Shown here: in pieces, positions 1-11,100 of the stretch | Numbering within the stretch: position 1 is the stretch's first letter | How the letters are laid out: each line of letters begins with the position of its first letter | Assembly (NCBI GenBank): GCA_021292165.1 | Contig: CM037888.1 | Location: forward strand, 33,871,091 to 33,935,090 | DNA length: 64,000 bases | Source: Shinisaurus crocodilurus | Lineage: Eukaryota > Chordata > Lepidosauria > Squamata > Shinisauridae | Reading direction: 5' to 3' | Notes under the pieces: generated by a model | What the model was told of the DNA's origin: nothing | The model's input: the letters and a program-made list of their open reading frames with translations, nothing else | The model's database searches: none | Made by a program: the position numbers and the translations under genes

Positions 1-344
1 CACACCAACCTTTACTTTAAAACATTACATCTGCCAGAGTGGTTCAGTAGATGGCATCCCATCTTTGCCACACTCTGGAAGTTGTGCAGAAACACATACC
101 AGCCCTCAATCTAAGCACATTTCTTTGTGGACCACAAACCCACTATCAGCCATGATTTCCAGGGAAAGCACCACCTACTGCTCATAACCTTGTACAAGGG
201 GGGAAGCACTTGTGGGTTTTATCCCTGGATTGCATATTGTTTATGTTGATAAATAGTTTTTATAGAAACCTATATACCAGACACCAACATTGATCACAAA
301 AATAGAAAGCCTTTTCCAGACAACTGCTCTGATGAGACCACCAG

Positions 345-1196
345 CATCTATTTATTTTATTTATTATTTGCATTTATCTATCACCCATCTGGCCGGCCAA
401 CCGGCCACCCTGGGCGATGTACAAAAAATAAAACAGAACAAAATACATTAAAACATTTTTCTCCATTAAAATACATTAAAACAGTATAAAATTTTAAAAT
501 CTTAGCCCACCCCATATTCCCGCCTGAATAACCAAGTTTTTAATGAGCGGCGGAAGCTCAGCAGAGAGGGGGCATGGCGGAGGTCACTTGGGACAGAGTT
601 CCATAGTACGGGGGCTGCCACAGAGAAGGCCCTCTTCCTCGTCCCGACCAGTCTAGCTGCTCTGGCTGAAGGGACAAGGAGAAGGCCATCTGTGGCAGAT
701 CTTGTTGAGCGGCCCACTTGGTGTTGCTGGAGACGCTCCTTGAGATAGACTGGACCGGAGCCGTATAGGGTTTTAAAGGTCAAAGCCAACACCTTGAATT
801 CAGCTCGGCAAGCAACTGGTAGCCAGTGTAGCTCCTTGAGCACTGGCGTGATGTGATCCCGCCGGCGGCTGCCTTTAACCAGGCGAGCCGCTGCATTCTG
901 TACCAGCTGTAGCTTCCGAACCATCTTCAAGGGTAACCCCACGTAGAGCGCATTACAGTAGTCTAGGCGAGAGGAGACCAAGGCATGAACCACTGATGGG
1001 AGCAGGTGATTAGGAAGGTAGGGGCGCAGCTGCCGTATCAGATGGAGTTGATACAGCGCCGCCCGGCTCACAGCTGCCACCTGAGCCTCCATGGACAGCT
1101 GGGAGTCTAGAATGACCCCCAAGCTGCGGACCTGGTCCTTCAGGGGGAGATGTACCCCATTCAGCACCAGGTCAACATCCCCTAACCTCCCCTAAG
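345..1196 (-). mobile_element. L2-type LINE, 3' end, 5'-truncated
   Basis: The minus strand encodes the C-terminal part of a non-LTR retrotransposon reverse transcriptase, open over 221 residues (1167 to 502), with the block SSRLDYCNALYVGLPLK followed by [13 protein letters not shown], which is typical of vertebrate L2 elements. The 3' end, in the CCGGCCAGATGGGTGATAGA region followed by AT-rich TAAA repeats, lies at about 345-420. The copy closely resembles those at 43.9, 49.6 and 58.9 kb, so this family is young in the genome. It lacks the endonuclease and most of the RT, including the catalytic YADD box. Confidence 0.9.
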
Positions 1197-2511
1197 CCCT
1201 AAACCTCCCCATCTAGTCACATATTTATCCTTCAATAACAAAGCCTTGAGTCCATCAATTCTAACTTCTATTGCAGGGATGGACAACTTCCGTGGGCCAA
1301 TTTCACTCCCCTCAGAACCCAGTGGGGGCCTCCCCCAGAACTACTGCTGCTGCTGCACTGCTACTAATTTTGCAGGGAAAATTGATAAATTTTACTTTAA
1401 AATGTGTGCACTCCGCACACACCTTGTTTTAAAAGTAAAATTTACCTTTTTTGCCGCTTCACCACCAAATTTCATCTGCAAACCACCGATCTTTTTACTG
1501 CCGTGGCAAATTCACAGGTGGCAGGCCACGAAAAAGGTCAGGTGGAGGCGCATGTGGCCTCTTGCAGTAGGCTTGGAGGTCACTGTCACAGCACCACTGG
1601 AACCCCTCCTTCATAAGTCAGCCCCACTGACAGGTGAACATACATAGTCCTACTCTGTGCCACAAAGGGGGGGGGGCAAACAACCTGCACCCCACCAAAG
1701 TGCTTGCCAAGCAATCCAAGAGAGCGTAAGCATAGGTGGGCCCCCTTAGGAAAATATCTGGGAAACTGCTTTTTGATTGGCATTTAGCCTACTCACTCTA
1801 AACCATGATCTGGCAAAAGGAGGAGAGCATTCCAGGTAGATTAAAACATCGCAAGAGCAGAGTGACCTTCCCTGTTATGTGTGGGAGGAAAAGAACCCAC
1901 AGCAGTCAGAGAGCTTTGGCCAGCTGTGGATTCTCAATTAGTTGGCAGCTTTCTCTGTTTACTGTCCAGCTCATAAAGTGCGTTTTGCAAGTATCATATC
2001 TTTACCATAGAGGAAAAATATGAATAAGGACAGTAATTCCTTACAAGAACATTCTACAGTGATGGCTTCTGATGGACGGAATAAATTCCAAGGAAACACC
2101 CATGAGCAATGAAAGAGGTGTTTCACACACTCCTACTCTACCCACAGGAAAAGGGAGTTGGATGTTGATACAATTTTGTGCGTTTGAAGTTATGTTTTCA
2201 CAGAAAGAGACCCCACTCCACCCCAACTCCTCCACACACACACGAAAAATTAAATCCAGCTGATATTTATATGCCATCACTAGTGTTTACATGAGCACTC
2301 CCTCTCCGGTTATAAATTAAAATGCAAAATGGAAACATTGCTTTCACAGGAAAACCAGCAGAGCTTAGCAACCTATCCAGCTTATAAGCCCAACTCAAAG
2401 GTGAGTGAATGTATTATACTCAAGGGCAGAATCACAGCCCTATGGCTACAGCTATGCAGTGAGCATATGGAGCTGCCTTATATGGAGGCAAGAATATTGG
2501 CCCATCTAACC
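1197..2511. other. No gene or clear repeat recognised
   Basis: Presumed UACA intron 1. A G-run lies at about 1669-1677. Open frames here are short and lack family features or splice context. I see no supported feature until the half MITE at 2512. Confidence 0.5.
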
Positions 2512-2582
2512 CAGTGTTCTCCAACCTTGGGTCCCCAGATGTTTTTGGCCTACAACTCCCAGCATGCCCCAGCCATGCTAAC
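2512..2582 (+). mobile_element. Half copy of hAT MITE family A
   Basis: Begins CAGTGTTCTCCAACC and runs through the arm sequence seen in complete palindromic copies at 46045, 50525 and 63317. The inverse arm is absent, so this is a truncated or collapsed copy. Confidence 0.75.
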
Positions 2583-2629
2583 CCACTGTCAGCTCTGACT
2601 GCACAGCCCTCAAGCAGATGTGGGTCTCT

Positions 2630-2727
2630 CCCAGGCTTGCTATTCAAGACTGCTTTTAATGTTGATGCTGGAGGCTGAACCTGGGACCTTCCACAGGTAA
2701 AGCAGGTGCTCTGACCTATGAGCCCCC
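2630..2727 (-). mobile_element. tRNA-derived SINE head fragment
   Basis: On the minus strand the sequence reads GGGGGCTCATAGGTCAGAGC and continues to a box-B-like GGTTCAGCCTCC, which is a diverged tRNA-like Pol III promoter. The same SINE type appears to provide the sequences at 13.22 and 45.62 kb. Confidence 0.6.
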
Positions 2728-3169
2728 ACCCACTGTGGGATAGCAATGTCTTGACATCGTACTACAGAGCTGTAGAACAGCAGGTTTTAGATTAGTCCTC
2801 CACCCTGCAATTAATACAGACAAGTCTTAACTCATTTACCCACTAATAGCATTTCATTCAAGGTACAGATTCTTCCTCCCCAGATAAGAGTTGCATAAGC
2901 ATCCACTCCCTGCATGGAAAAAACCCCAGTAAACAGCCCAGTAAAGCAGGCTTCTGAAAAGGTACTAATAATTCATAGAACAGCAGAGACTTTTGAAGCC
3001 ATTTCAAAAACATAAAACCTACCATCAGAAGCTCTCTGAAAAACATGATCCCGCAACATGCAATTCCAGCATATCCTTCAGACACCAAGAACTCTACAAC
3101 CTAGCTATAACTGTTTCACTTTTCTGGAGCCTCCTCAGTTCTTCAACATTCAACATTTTCAAAGATTCA

Positions 3170-3410
3170 ACATTTTCCAGGGCTTTTTAGCCCTTCAGTT
3201 TTCAAAACTGTGTCAGGTGTGTTTTAGATCTTTGCACTGCTGCTGGCTTTTATCTTCACTACTACTTAGGTTTTATTCTGTTTTAAGCTTATGGTTTTAT
3301 ACTTTGTTTTACAATGTTATTGCATTTTATGGTTAAGCTTTGTCTTGTAAACTACCCAGAGAGCTTTGGCTAATAGGCAGTACAGAAATGTAATAAATAA
3401 ATACATCAGA
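3170..3410 (+). mobile_element. LINE 3' tail (L2/L3-like)
   Basis: A 3' UTR-like stretch with 'GCACTGCTGCTGGCTTTTAT', then 'AAACTACCCAGAGAGCTTTG', ending in AATAAATAAATA. The same tail occurs at 18.33-18.51 kb and a related end at 16.57-16.62 kb. No coding sequence is attached. Confidence 0.65.
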
Positions 3411-3785
3411 CACACCACTTTTAATATATTTGTTATATTTCCATCCCGCTTCTACATGGGGCTCCCAGTAGCCTTCCATCAAGGTGCCCACTAGCCCAGC
3501 TCCGGGAAATCCACACCATCAGGCACTTCCAGACCGTTCACTGGGCCCCCAAGACATAATTTTATTAAAAATATAAATGCAATTAACAGCAACGTGTGTT
3601 TTATGTAAAACAGAAAGCAGCTATGGTTGGGATGTGGCATGACATGCCCTTCCAACCACCACATTAGACAATACAGGTAGAATGTAGAACACATAATTCA
3701 ATGGATGCTTAGAAGGGAGGCTAAAAGAATCAATATAACAATGCGAACACTACTCCAAAGGCACTACTCCTACTCCCTTCTGGGA

Positions 3786-5045
3786 AGACATCTAATCATA
3801 GAATCATAGAAAAGTAGAGTTGGAAAGGGCCTACAAGGCCATCGAGTCCAACCCCCTGATCAATGCAGGAATCCAGGTCAAAGCATCCCTGACAGATGGC
3901 TGTCCAGCAGCACCTTGAATGCCTCCAGAGTGGGAGAGCCCACCACCTCCCTAGGTAGTTGGTTCCATTGTCTTATTGCTCTGACAGTCAGGAAATTTTT
4001 CCTGATGTTTAGGTGGAATCTAGGTTCCCGTAACTTGAGCCCATTATTCCGTGTCCTGCAAACTGGGATGATCGAGAAGAGATCCTGGCCCTCCTCTGTG
4101 TGACAACCCTTCAAGTACTGGAAGAGTGCGATCATATCTCCCCTCAGTCTCCTCTTCTGAAGGCTAAACATGCCCAGTTCTTTCAGTCTCTCCTCATAGG
4201 GTCTTGTTTCCAGTCCCTTTATCATCCTTGTTGCCCGCCTCTGAACCCTCTCCAGTTTGTCTACATCCTTCTGAAAGTGTGGTGCCCAGAACTGGACGCA
4301 GTACTCAAGATGAGGCCTAACCAGTGCTGAATAAAGGGGAATTATCACTTCACACGATTTGGAAGCTATACTTCTATTAATGCAGCCCAAGATAGCATTT
4401 GCCTTCTTTGCAGCCACATCACATTGCTGGCTCATATTCAGTTTGTGATCCACCGCAATTCCAAGATCCTTCTCACTTGTAGTATTGTTGAGCCAAGTGT
4501 CCCCCATTCTGTAACTCTGCATTTGGTTTCCTTTCCCTAGGTTCAGCACTTGGCATTTATCCCTATTAAATTTCATTCTGTTGTTTTCGGCCCAGCGCTC
4601 CAGCCTATCAAGATCGCTATGAATTTTGTTTCTGTCTTCCAGAGTATTAGCTGTTCCACCCAACTTTGTGTCATGTGCAAATTTGATAAGCATTCCCTGT
4701 ACCTCCTCATCCAAGTCATTAATAAAAATATTGAAGAGCACTGGGCCCAGGACCGAGCCCTGTGGTACCCCGCTCGTTACCTCTCCCCAGTTTGAGAAGG
4801 AACCATTGATAAGCACTCTTTGAGTCCGATTCTGTAGCCAATTGTGGATCCACCTGATAGTTGTTCCATCTAGCCCACTTTTAGCTAGCTTGCTAATCAG
4901 GATATCATGAGGCACTTTGTCGAAAGCTTTGCTGTAGTCCAGATATATGATGTCCACAGCATTCCCGCAGTCCACAAGGGAGGTTACCCGATCAAAAAAC
5001 GAGATCAGATTAGTCTGGCAGGATTTGTTCTTGACAGATAGATAA
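3786..5045 (-). mobile_element. CR1 LINE, 3' 1.25 kb, inactive
   Basis: A long minus-strand frame (5086 to 3878) carries most of a CR1 reverse transcriptase: the KAFDKVPHD block, SGVPQGSVLGPVLF, and the C-terminal region ending PTLEAFKVLLDSHLSGML. The catalytic FADD box reads FAHD, so the first catalytic aspartate is replaced by histidine and this copy cannot be an active polymerase. The 3' end is the classic CR1 terminus, with repeated ATTCTATGA units at 3797-3810. The 5' truncation point abuts a foldback element. Confidence 0.95.
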
Positions 5046-5183
5046 GGAGTAGTGTCCAACGTTAGTTCCATGTAGAGTAGACCCACTGAAATGAATGGGA
5101 CTTAACTTAGTCATGACTAATTTAAGTTTTATTCATTTTAATGGTTCTACTCTGCATAGGACTAACATTGGATGCTACCCAAT
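5046..5183. mobile_element. Foldback MITE, about 135 bp
   Basis: The two halves are reverse complements: left GTGTCCAACGTTAGT and AGAGTAGACCCACTGAAATG pair with right ACTAACATTGGATGC and CATTTTAATGGTTCTACTCT. The centre is near TTAGTCATGACTAA at about 5107-5120. The family is unassigned. Confidence 0.7.
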
Positions 5184-6330
5184 GCAAGCATCTGCATGCA
5201 TTTATGCTATTCCTAGCACATTAGAAAGGTTAATATCACAGCAACAAAAATGGTTTTGCCAATAAAATAAAAACCAATTATCAGATGTAAGAGAGAATGC
5301 CAAGAACTGCTGGGGGTATTAACAGTAACCTGCTGCAGCTGATCACTTGACATTTCTGGTCCTGAATGTTAGCAATTCCCTCAAGAGCACCTTAATTATT
5401 CCTGTCTTCAAAGGATATAGGAACCATACCCTCATTTATGTTGCACACCCATCTTGCTAATCAAGTAGAGAACATGCCAGTTTGGGGATGAAGGTACAAC
5501 AGTAAGAAAACGGTTTACAAGAAAGCTAACACTGCCTGAGCTGTTGGCATCACATGTTCAGTGTCACCTTTGCTTTCAAGAAAAGAGCCACGTTTCCCCT
5601 TCATTCAATCATGTTAAAGTCAGCAGTCTCTGCGGCACTGTTGGCTGAATGCAAGGTTAGAACAAAGCAAGAAAGACACCCATTTATTGTGCTGAGAACT
5701 ACGTGCCCTAATTCAACTTCACAGACCAAAGTGCATTGGAGAAACAGCCACATTTAAAGGGAACTGCGATCAACATTATCATAAACATTTTATTTACTCG
5801 CTTGTTATTAATGAAAAGTTATAGGAACTGAAAGCATGGAGTAATAACAGCTCTAGAATTTTTTCTTGCATTTCTCAGTTAGAGTGTGCTATGTATGCGC
5901 CTCTGATTGCCTCAGTTTTTCTAACTACTAACGCAAACTGGCTGTCAGCATATTCCAGGTTCTGGTAAGAGCAAAGCAGAGATGACAACATGCAATAGCC
6001 AAAGTCTGATCAATGAGGTGGAAAGCTGACCAGCAAGGGAACCTTCTCTTTCGCTGCTGCTCTGTAAAGATTTTGTTTCTCACTGCCTCATACAGAAATA
6101 TCTTCAAAATTCATTTTCTCCACAAAATAAAATTTACAGGGCAAAATACAGCTGTGGCTGGAAATCTGCTTGGTAAGAAAAGTCCCCACTTTTGGACCAA
6201 ACCCAGCAACTGCCAGAAAGCCAAACTTTAGCTGCAGCCAGATATTTCTGGCTCTGATAGTGATGAAGCCACATTTCTCTTCGCTGTTGGCAGGAACTCC
6301 AGGAAGGAAGTGCCCTCCTCTGAATTCAGT
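5184..6330. other. No gene recognised (presumed UACA intron 1)
   Basis: AT-rich sequence with only short open frames and no convincing splice-flanked exon. No repeat family recognised. Confidence 0.45.
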
Positions 6331-7262
6331 CTAAGAAGAAGCTTCCTATGCCTCCAATTTCTCTCCTCATTCCACATCACGAACTTGAACTCTTGATACA
6401 TGAAGGCAAATACGACTTGATAGGGATAACTGAAACCTGGTGGGATGATTCCCATGGCTGGAATACAGCAATTGAAGGGTATAACTTGTTCAAAAGGAAC
6501 AGAAGCAACAGACAGGGAGGTGGAATTGTGCTGTATGTTAAAGATACGTATCTTTGCACAGAGATACAGGAAGAGGAGCTTGGCAGCCCCATTGAGAGCA
6601 TCTGGGTTAAAATAAAAGGGGCCAAGAATAAGACGAACATGGCGGTTGGAGTCTACTACCAACCACCCAATCAAGGAGAAGACGAGGATGAAACTTTGGA
6701 AAAGCAAACTGCAAATGTTTCAAGGAGGCATGATGTGGTGACTTCAATTTCCCAGATATCTGTTGGGAGACTTATTCAGCCAAACATGGCCCCTCCAAGA
6801 AATTCCTGACCTGTGTTGCTGATAACTTCCTTCTACAGAAAGCGGAGGAAGGAACTAGAGGATCGGCTATCCTTGACCTGATTCTAACCAACAGAGACGA
6901 GTTAGTGGATAAAGTGGCAGTTTCGGGAACTCTGGGGGAAAGTGACCATGTTATACTTGAGTTCTTGATTCTAAAGGAAGCAAAAGCTGAGTGTAGCCAA
7001 ACGCGTACCCTGGATTTTAGGAAAGCCAATTTTAACAAACTCAAACCAATGATAAGTAAGGTCCCATGGCAAGCGACTCTAATGAGAAAAGGAGCCCAGG
7101 ATGGGTGGGAGTTTTTTAAAAAGGAAATTTTAAAGGCACAATTGCAAACAATTCCCACAAGGAAAAAAGGCAGAGGGCAACAGAAGAAGCCACTGTGGCT
7201 TCACAGTAAACTCAAAGATGACCTGAAAACAAAAAAAGGACACATATAGGAAGTGGAAGGAA
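6330..7262 (+). mobile_element. CR1 LINE endonuclease part, frameshifted
   Basis: The plus strand encodes an apurinic-like endonuclease segment (DLIGITETWWDDSH, then GGGIVLYVKDTY) from about 6380. After a frame break near 6720 it continues with GDFNFPDI-like and SDHVILEFLI segments to about 7250. ITETWW, GDFN and SDH are the hallmark motifs of this endonuclease fold. The frame breaks and missing downstream RT make it a dead fragment. Confidence 0.88.
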
Positions 7263-7282
7263 GGACAGGCTACAAGGGAAGA

Positions 7283-8010
7283 ATCATAGAATCATAGAAA
7301 AGTAGAGTTGGAAGGGACCTACAAGGCCATCGAGTCCAACCCCCTGCGCAACACAGGAACCCAAGTCAAAGCATCCCTGACAGGTGGCTGTCCAGCTGCA
7401 CCTTGAATGCCTCCAGTGTGGAAGAGCCCACCACCTCCCTAGGTAGTTGGCTCCATTGGCATATTGCTCTAACAGGAAATTTTTCCTGATGTCCTGGCTT
7501 CCTATAACTTAAGCCCATTATTCCGTGTCCTGCAATATGGGATGATCGAGAAGAGATCCTGGCCCCCCTCTGTGTGTGACAACCTTTCAAGTACTTGAAG
7601 AGTGCTATTTATTTATTTATTACATTTATACCCCACCGTTTTTCCTGCAAGGAACTCAAGGCAGCTTACATAATCCTCCTCTCCATTTTATCCTCACAAC
7701 AACCTTGTGTGGTAGGTTAGGCTGAGAGGCAGTGACTGGCCCAAAGTCACCCAGTGAGTTTCATGGCGAAGCAGGGACTAGAACCCGGATCTCCCGAGTC
7801 CCAGTCCAACACTCTCACCACTACGCCACACTGGCTATCATATTTCCCTTCAGTCTTCTCTTCTGAAGGCTAAACATGCCCAGTTCTTTCAGTCTTTCCC
7901 AATAGGGCTTTGTTTCCAGTCCCCTAATCATCTTTGTTGCCCTCCTCTGAACCCTTTCCAGTTTGTCTACATACTTCTTAAATTGTGGTGCCCGCCCAGA
8001 ACTAACAAGG
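7283..8010 (-). mobile_element. CR1 LINE 3' end, split by a SINE
   Basis: The minus strand carries the CR1 C-terminus and terminus (ATTCTATGA units at 7285-7300), resembling the copy at 3.8-5.0 kb. It is interrupted by a Sauria SINE at about 7605-7838. The CR1 sequence resumes at 7839 (minus-strand text AGGGAAATATGATAGCC). Confidence 0.9.
7605..7838 (-). mobile_element. Sauria-type tRNA SINE
   Basis: Read on the minus strand, a tRNA-like head (GTTGGACTGGGACTCGGGAG, GGTTCTAGTCCC box B) is followed by a body with CTGGGTGACTTTGGGCCAGT and a tail (GGTATAAATG plus TAAA repeats). This matches the lepidosaur Sauria SINE plan, with a tail related to Bov-B LINEs. It is inserted in the CR1 copy with a short possible duplication (GCTAT) at both ends. 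Confidence 0.88.
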
Positions 8011-9139
8011 CTGAAGAAGAAAACCCATAATGATGTACTAGCTTCTCTTCAACTATGTCTGAAAAATTAATCATTTACTGTCATCAAAGAAAGAATTTCA
8101 ACCATATCTATGTTATATGGAAATTCTGATCTTTTCCCCCACTGTCCACCCTTCTTTAAGGGATCCTCCTTAGTTTACAACATCTACATGGGTGTTGCAA
8201 ACCAACCTGACCTCCTTGGTCTATAACCTTATTCCAAGTTCAAAGGTAGGCTGAAAGATATACCGGTAGTTGTTTGAGCTGTGATGTTATGAAATAAGCA
8301 AATTGTTTTACTAGTGCAATGAGAGCAGACATTTGCTATGGGTTTCCTCATCTTTCCACCTTCCACACGAGATACTTTATCATGGATTTCCCCCTCCCTC
8401 CCCTGATGGCCACAACCATAGCATAATCTTCCCATCCTCAAAACATGTAGACATGAAATAATTATTTCACAAACATCTCAAAAAAATTCTTCGTTAGTAC
8501 TGATCTTTTATTTTTGTGTTTCAATGAAAACAGATTTTATCTGAAAAAAAGAATACTGAGACATCGGTTTATTTCATGGTACAGATTGAACTTTTTGAAA
8601 CAACCCTGAGAACGGTTCAAGCATGTGTCCATATTAAAAAGTACATTTTGCCCTGCAAAATCTAAGAAACCAGTTGAAAGCACAGGTACACATACATTCA
8701 ACCGCTCTAGAACAAAATTAACACCTTCAGTCTATGAAAGTACACTCATGTCACAAACTCAAGATACAGTTACTGTAAATGGAGGGAGCAATCCTATGGC
8801 CCGTAGACAGCGACTGAGGGGCCATAGGATAGTTCTGATTCCCCGATCCAAGGTCAGAGACAGTGCTCCAACCTCAGTGAACCACACCAGCTGCCTACTG
8901 AGGTTGGGAAAGCGACCTCGCAGAGGGGGAAAAGGTGAAAATCGCCTCCACCACTCATCCCGCCATGTATAGGATGACCGTAAGCCTCCATAAGACTGTG
9001 CCCTAAACTTATGTCAGGTGTTTTTAAAGCAGCATGTTAGCTAGCAGAAACAGGGAATCTTCAAAAGATACATCTGTTGCCTCAGAATGTGTTTTGGAAT
9101 CAAAAGAACGTAGAGTGCTTGAGAAAGAAACACTGTTGT
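8011..9139. other. No gene recognised (presumed UACA intron 1)
   Basis: No repeat family or exon with coherent splice sites found. A 115-residue plus frame at 8625-8972 has no recognisable motif and is probably chance. Confidence 0.45.
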
Positions 9140-9240
9140 GGTCAACTTCAACATAATTATTGGACTGTACATCGCTCAGAGTGGCCGGATGACTGGCCAG
9201 ATGGGCGATTCAAAAATATAATACCGTAAATAAATAAATA
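9140..9240 (+). mobile_element. L2 LINE terminal fragment
   Basis: Contains GACTGTACATCGCTCAGAGT then CCAGATGGGCGATTC and a TAAATAAATAAATAA tail, matching the 3' end of the L2 copy at 59.4-59.5 kb. Confidence 0.75.
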
Positions 9241-9454
9241 ATTACTCAGCCTCTAAAAAGTCACATCCTTCACTTCAACAACTTGTCAAAAAACATTAAT
9301 CATCATCCCCTGAAGGGCTTGGTTGAGAAAGCAGTAAATTACACGCCATGTGACTTTATTCATTTATTTTGATTTGACTACAAGGCAGAGATAATTAATA
9401 GATGCTCAGTCTTTGCCTTGATACAGAGGTTGATATGCTTTGCATCTCATTTTC

Positions 9455-9640
9455 ATAGATTTCATAGATTTCATAGATCATAGAGTTGGAAGGAGCCTAC
9501 AAGGCTATCGAGTCCAACCCCCTGCTCAATGCAGGAAACTAGAGGAGGTGTCTCCCATCCAAGTAACAACCAGGCCTGACCCTGCTTAGCTTTCCACGCT
9601 CAGACAAGCTGAGCCAGCATAAGCCACAGGCCTGGCTTAT
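9455..9640 (-). mobile_element. Chimeric 5S-rRNA/CR1 SINE
   Basis: On the minus strand the element starts with a 5S-rRNA-like head (GAAAGCTAAGCAGGGTC, then GGCCTGGTTGTTACTTGGAT and GGGAGAC), corresponding to box A, the intermediate element and box C of the 5S promoter. It then passes into a CR1-like 3' end (GCAGGGGGTTGGACTCGATA) that closes with ATCTATGAA repeats. Three further copies lie at 21.67, 35.17 and 46.80 kb. Confidence 0.85.
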
Positions 9641-9789
9641 GCTGTGTTTTTTGTACAGATGTACACAGATTTTTGTACATCTGTGCGTTCATGATTGAAT
9701 GAAAAAATAAAGTCTACCTTTGGAGCTAGAGGGTTACATATTCAGCTCTTTTGTTGCTTTCATGGGCCATAAGGTCCAGGAGACAGGTT

Positions 9790-10145
9790 GGATGCCTGTT
9801 CTGGAGAGTACTGCCCTCCTCTTGAAGGAGCAGGTACATAGTCTGGGGTGCTCCTAGAACCATCTTTGTCACTTGAGACCCAAGTGACCTCAGTGGCTAG
9901 GACTGCTTTTCATCAGCTTGGGCTGGTACACCAGCTACAGCCGTTCGTGGACAGGGATAGCTTGGCCACTGAGATCCAAGCATTGGTAAACACAATATTT
10001 GATTACTGCAATGCACTCTATGAAGGATTACCCTTCTGGTGGTTCCAGAAGCTATAGCTGGTGCAGAATGCAGCAGGATATTTGTTGACAGGTGCAGCTT
10101 ATAGCCAGCATGTGACACTTGTTGAAGGAAGTTTAAGGTTTTGTC
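9790..10145 (+). mobile_element. Old, decayed L2-type LINE fragment
   Basis: Broken frames still read as L2 C-terminal RT: SLETQVTSVARTAFHQL, then FDYCNALYEGLPF, with a stop just after. It is much more diverged than the young copies elsewhere. Confidence 0.75.
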
Positions 10146-11100
10146 ACTAAAACAACTTGGGACTAGGGTTCTTGAGAGACCGTTTGACCCCTTATATTTC
10201 TAACTGGTCACTGACTGCGGTCATCTACTATCATGTTCCCTTTTCATATCATTCATGTCTATATAGCACCTTTAAGATGTGAAATGCTTTTTCCAGTGGG
10301 AGAGGTTGCTGCTATCCCCAATTTTTTTTAAAAAAAACCCACCAGAGAAGAACTGAAGGTAGACATTGACTTGCATGAAGCCTCACAACTAGCAAGCAAT
10401 AGAGCTGCAAAATTGCCAAGGGACAAGCAACTTCTGAAGCCTCATCAAGGTAATCCAATGGTGTGTGAAATTATCCACTTTGGGGCCTGTTCAAAGACTA
10501 CCAAATACGGTAGGTATCCAAACAGTTTGAGAGAATTTTAGTAACAAGCAGAAAGACTGATCAGTAGTTGTAACACACTGCAGGCACTTGACAACACAGC
10601 CACAAACTAACCAACAGTACTAGAAAAAGGAGTACCAAAAAGAATGGGGTGCACCCCAAAGTTATGGAACTTGGGAGAATGACTGTCCGATAGCGCTATC
10701 AAGCAGCCCAAGCAAAACACCTACAGTATGTTTCGGACCCCAACGCAGGCATACCCTCAAAGCCGAGCTCCGTCAGTAACTGCTAGTTACTGCTAGGAAA
10801 TCAATGAAGCACCTCCCTTCTCATAACAGAGTGCCTACTTTTAACAGAGTATACATTATCTAGTCAAGTATCCCAGAAGCTTGTCATAGTGATGACAGAG
10901 TCATTTACAGGCACACCAGAACGGGCCCTAACCCCATCAAGGTGCGCTCCATCTCCCTCCGATGTTAATGAGAAGCAATATGTATGCCAGTAGTACGCAG
11001 GCCGGTGCATCAGGTGGATCATGTCCGCTATTTTTAGGGAAGCCGGAGTAGCCCCGTTCCAGAGTAGCCACGATGATAAAGACGCACTTATCATCAATTA
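10146..11100. other. No gene recognised (presumed UACA intron 1)
   Basis: No coding exon, RNA gene or clear mobile element seen. GC content rises towards 11.1 kb, where the CpG island begins. Confidence 0.45.
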
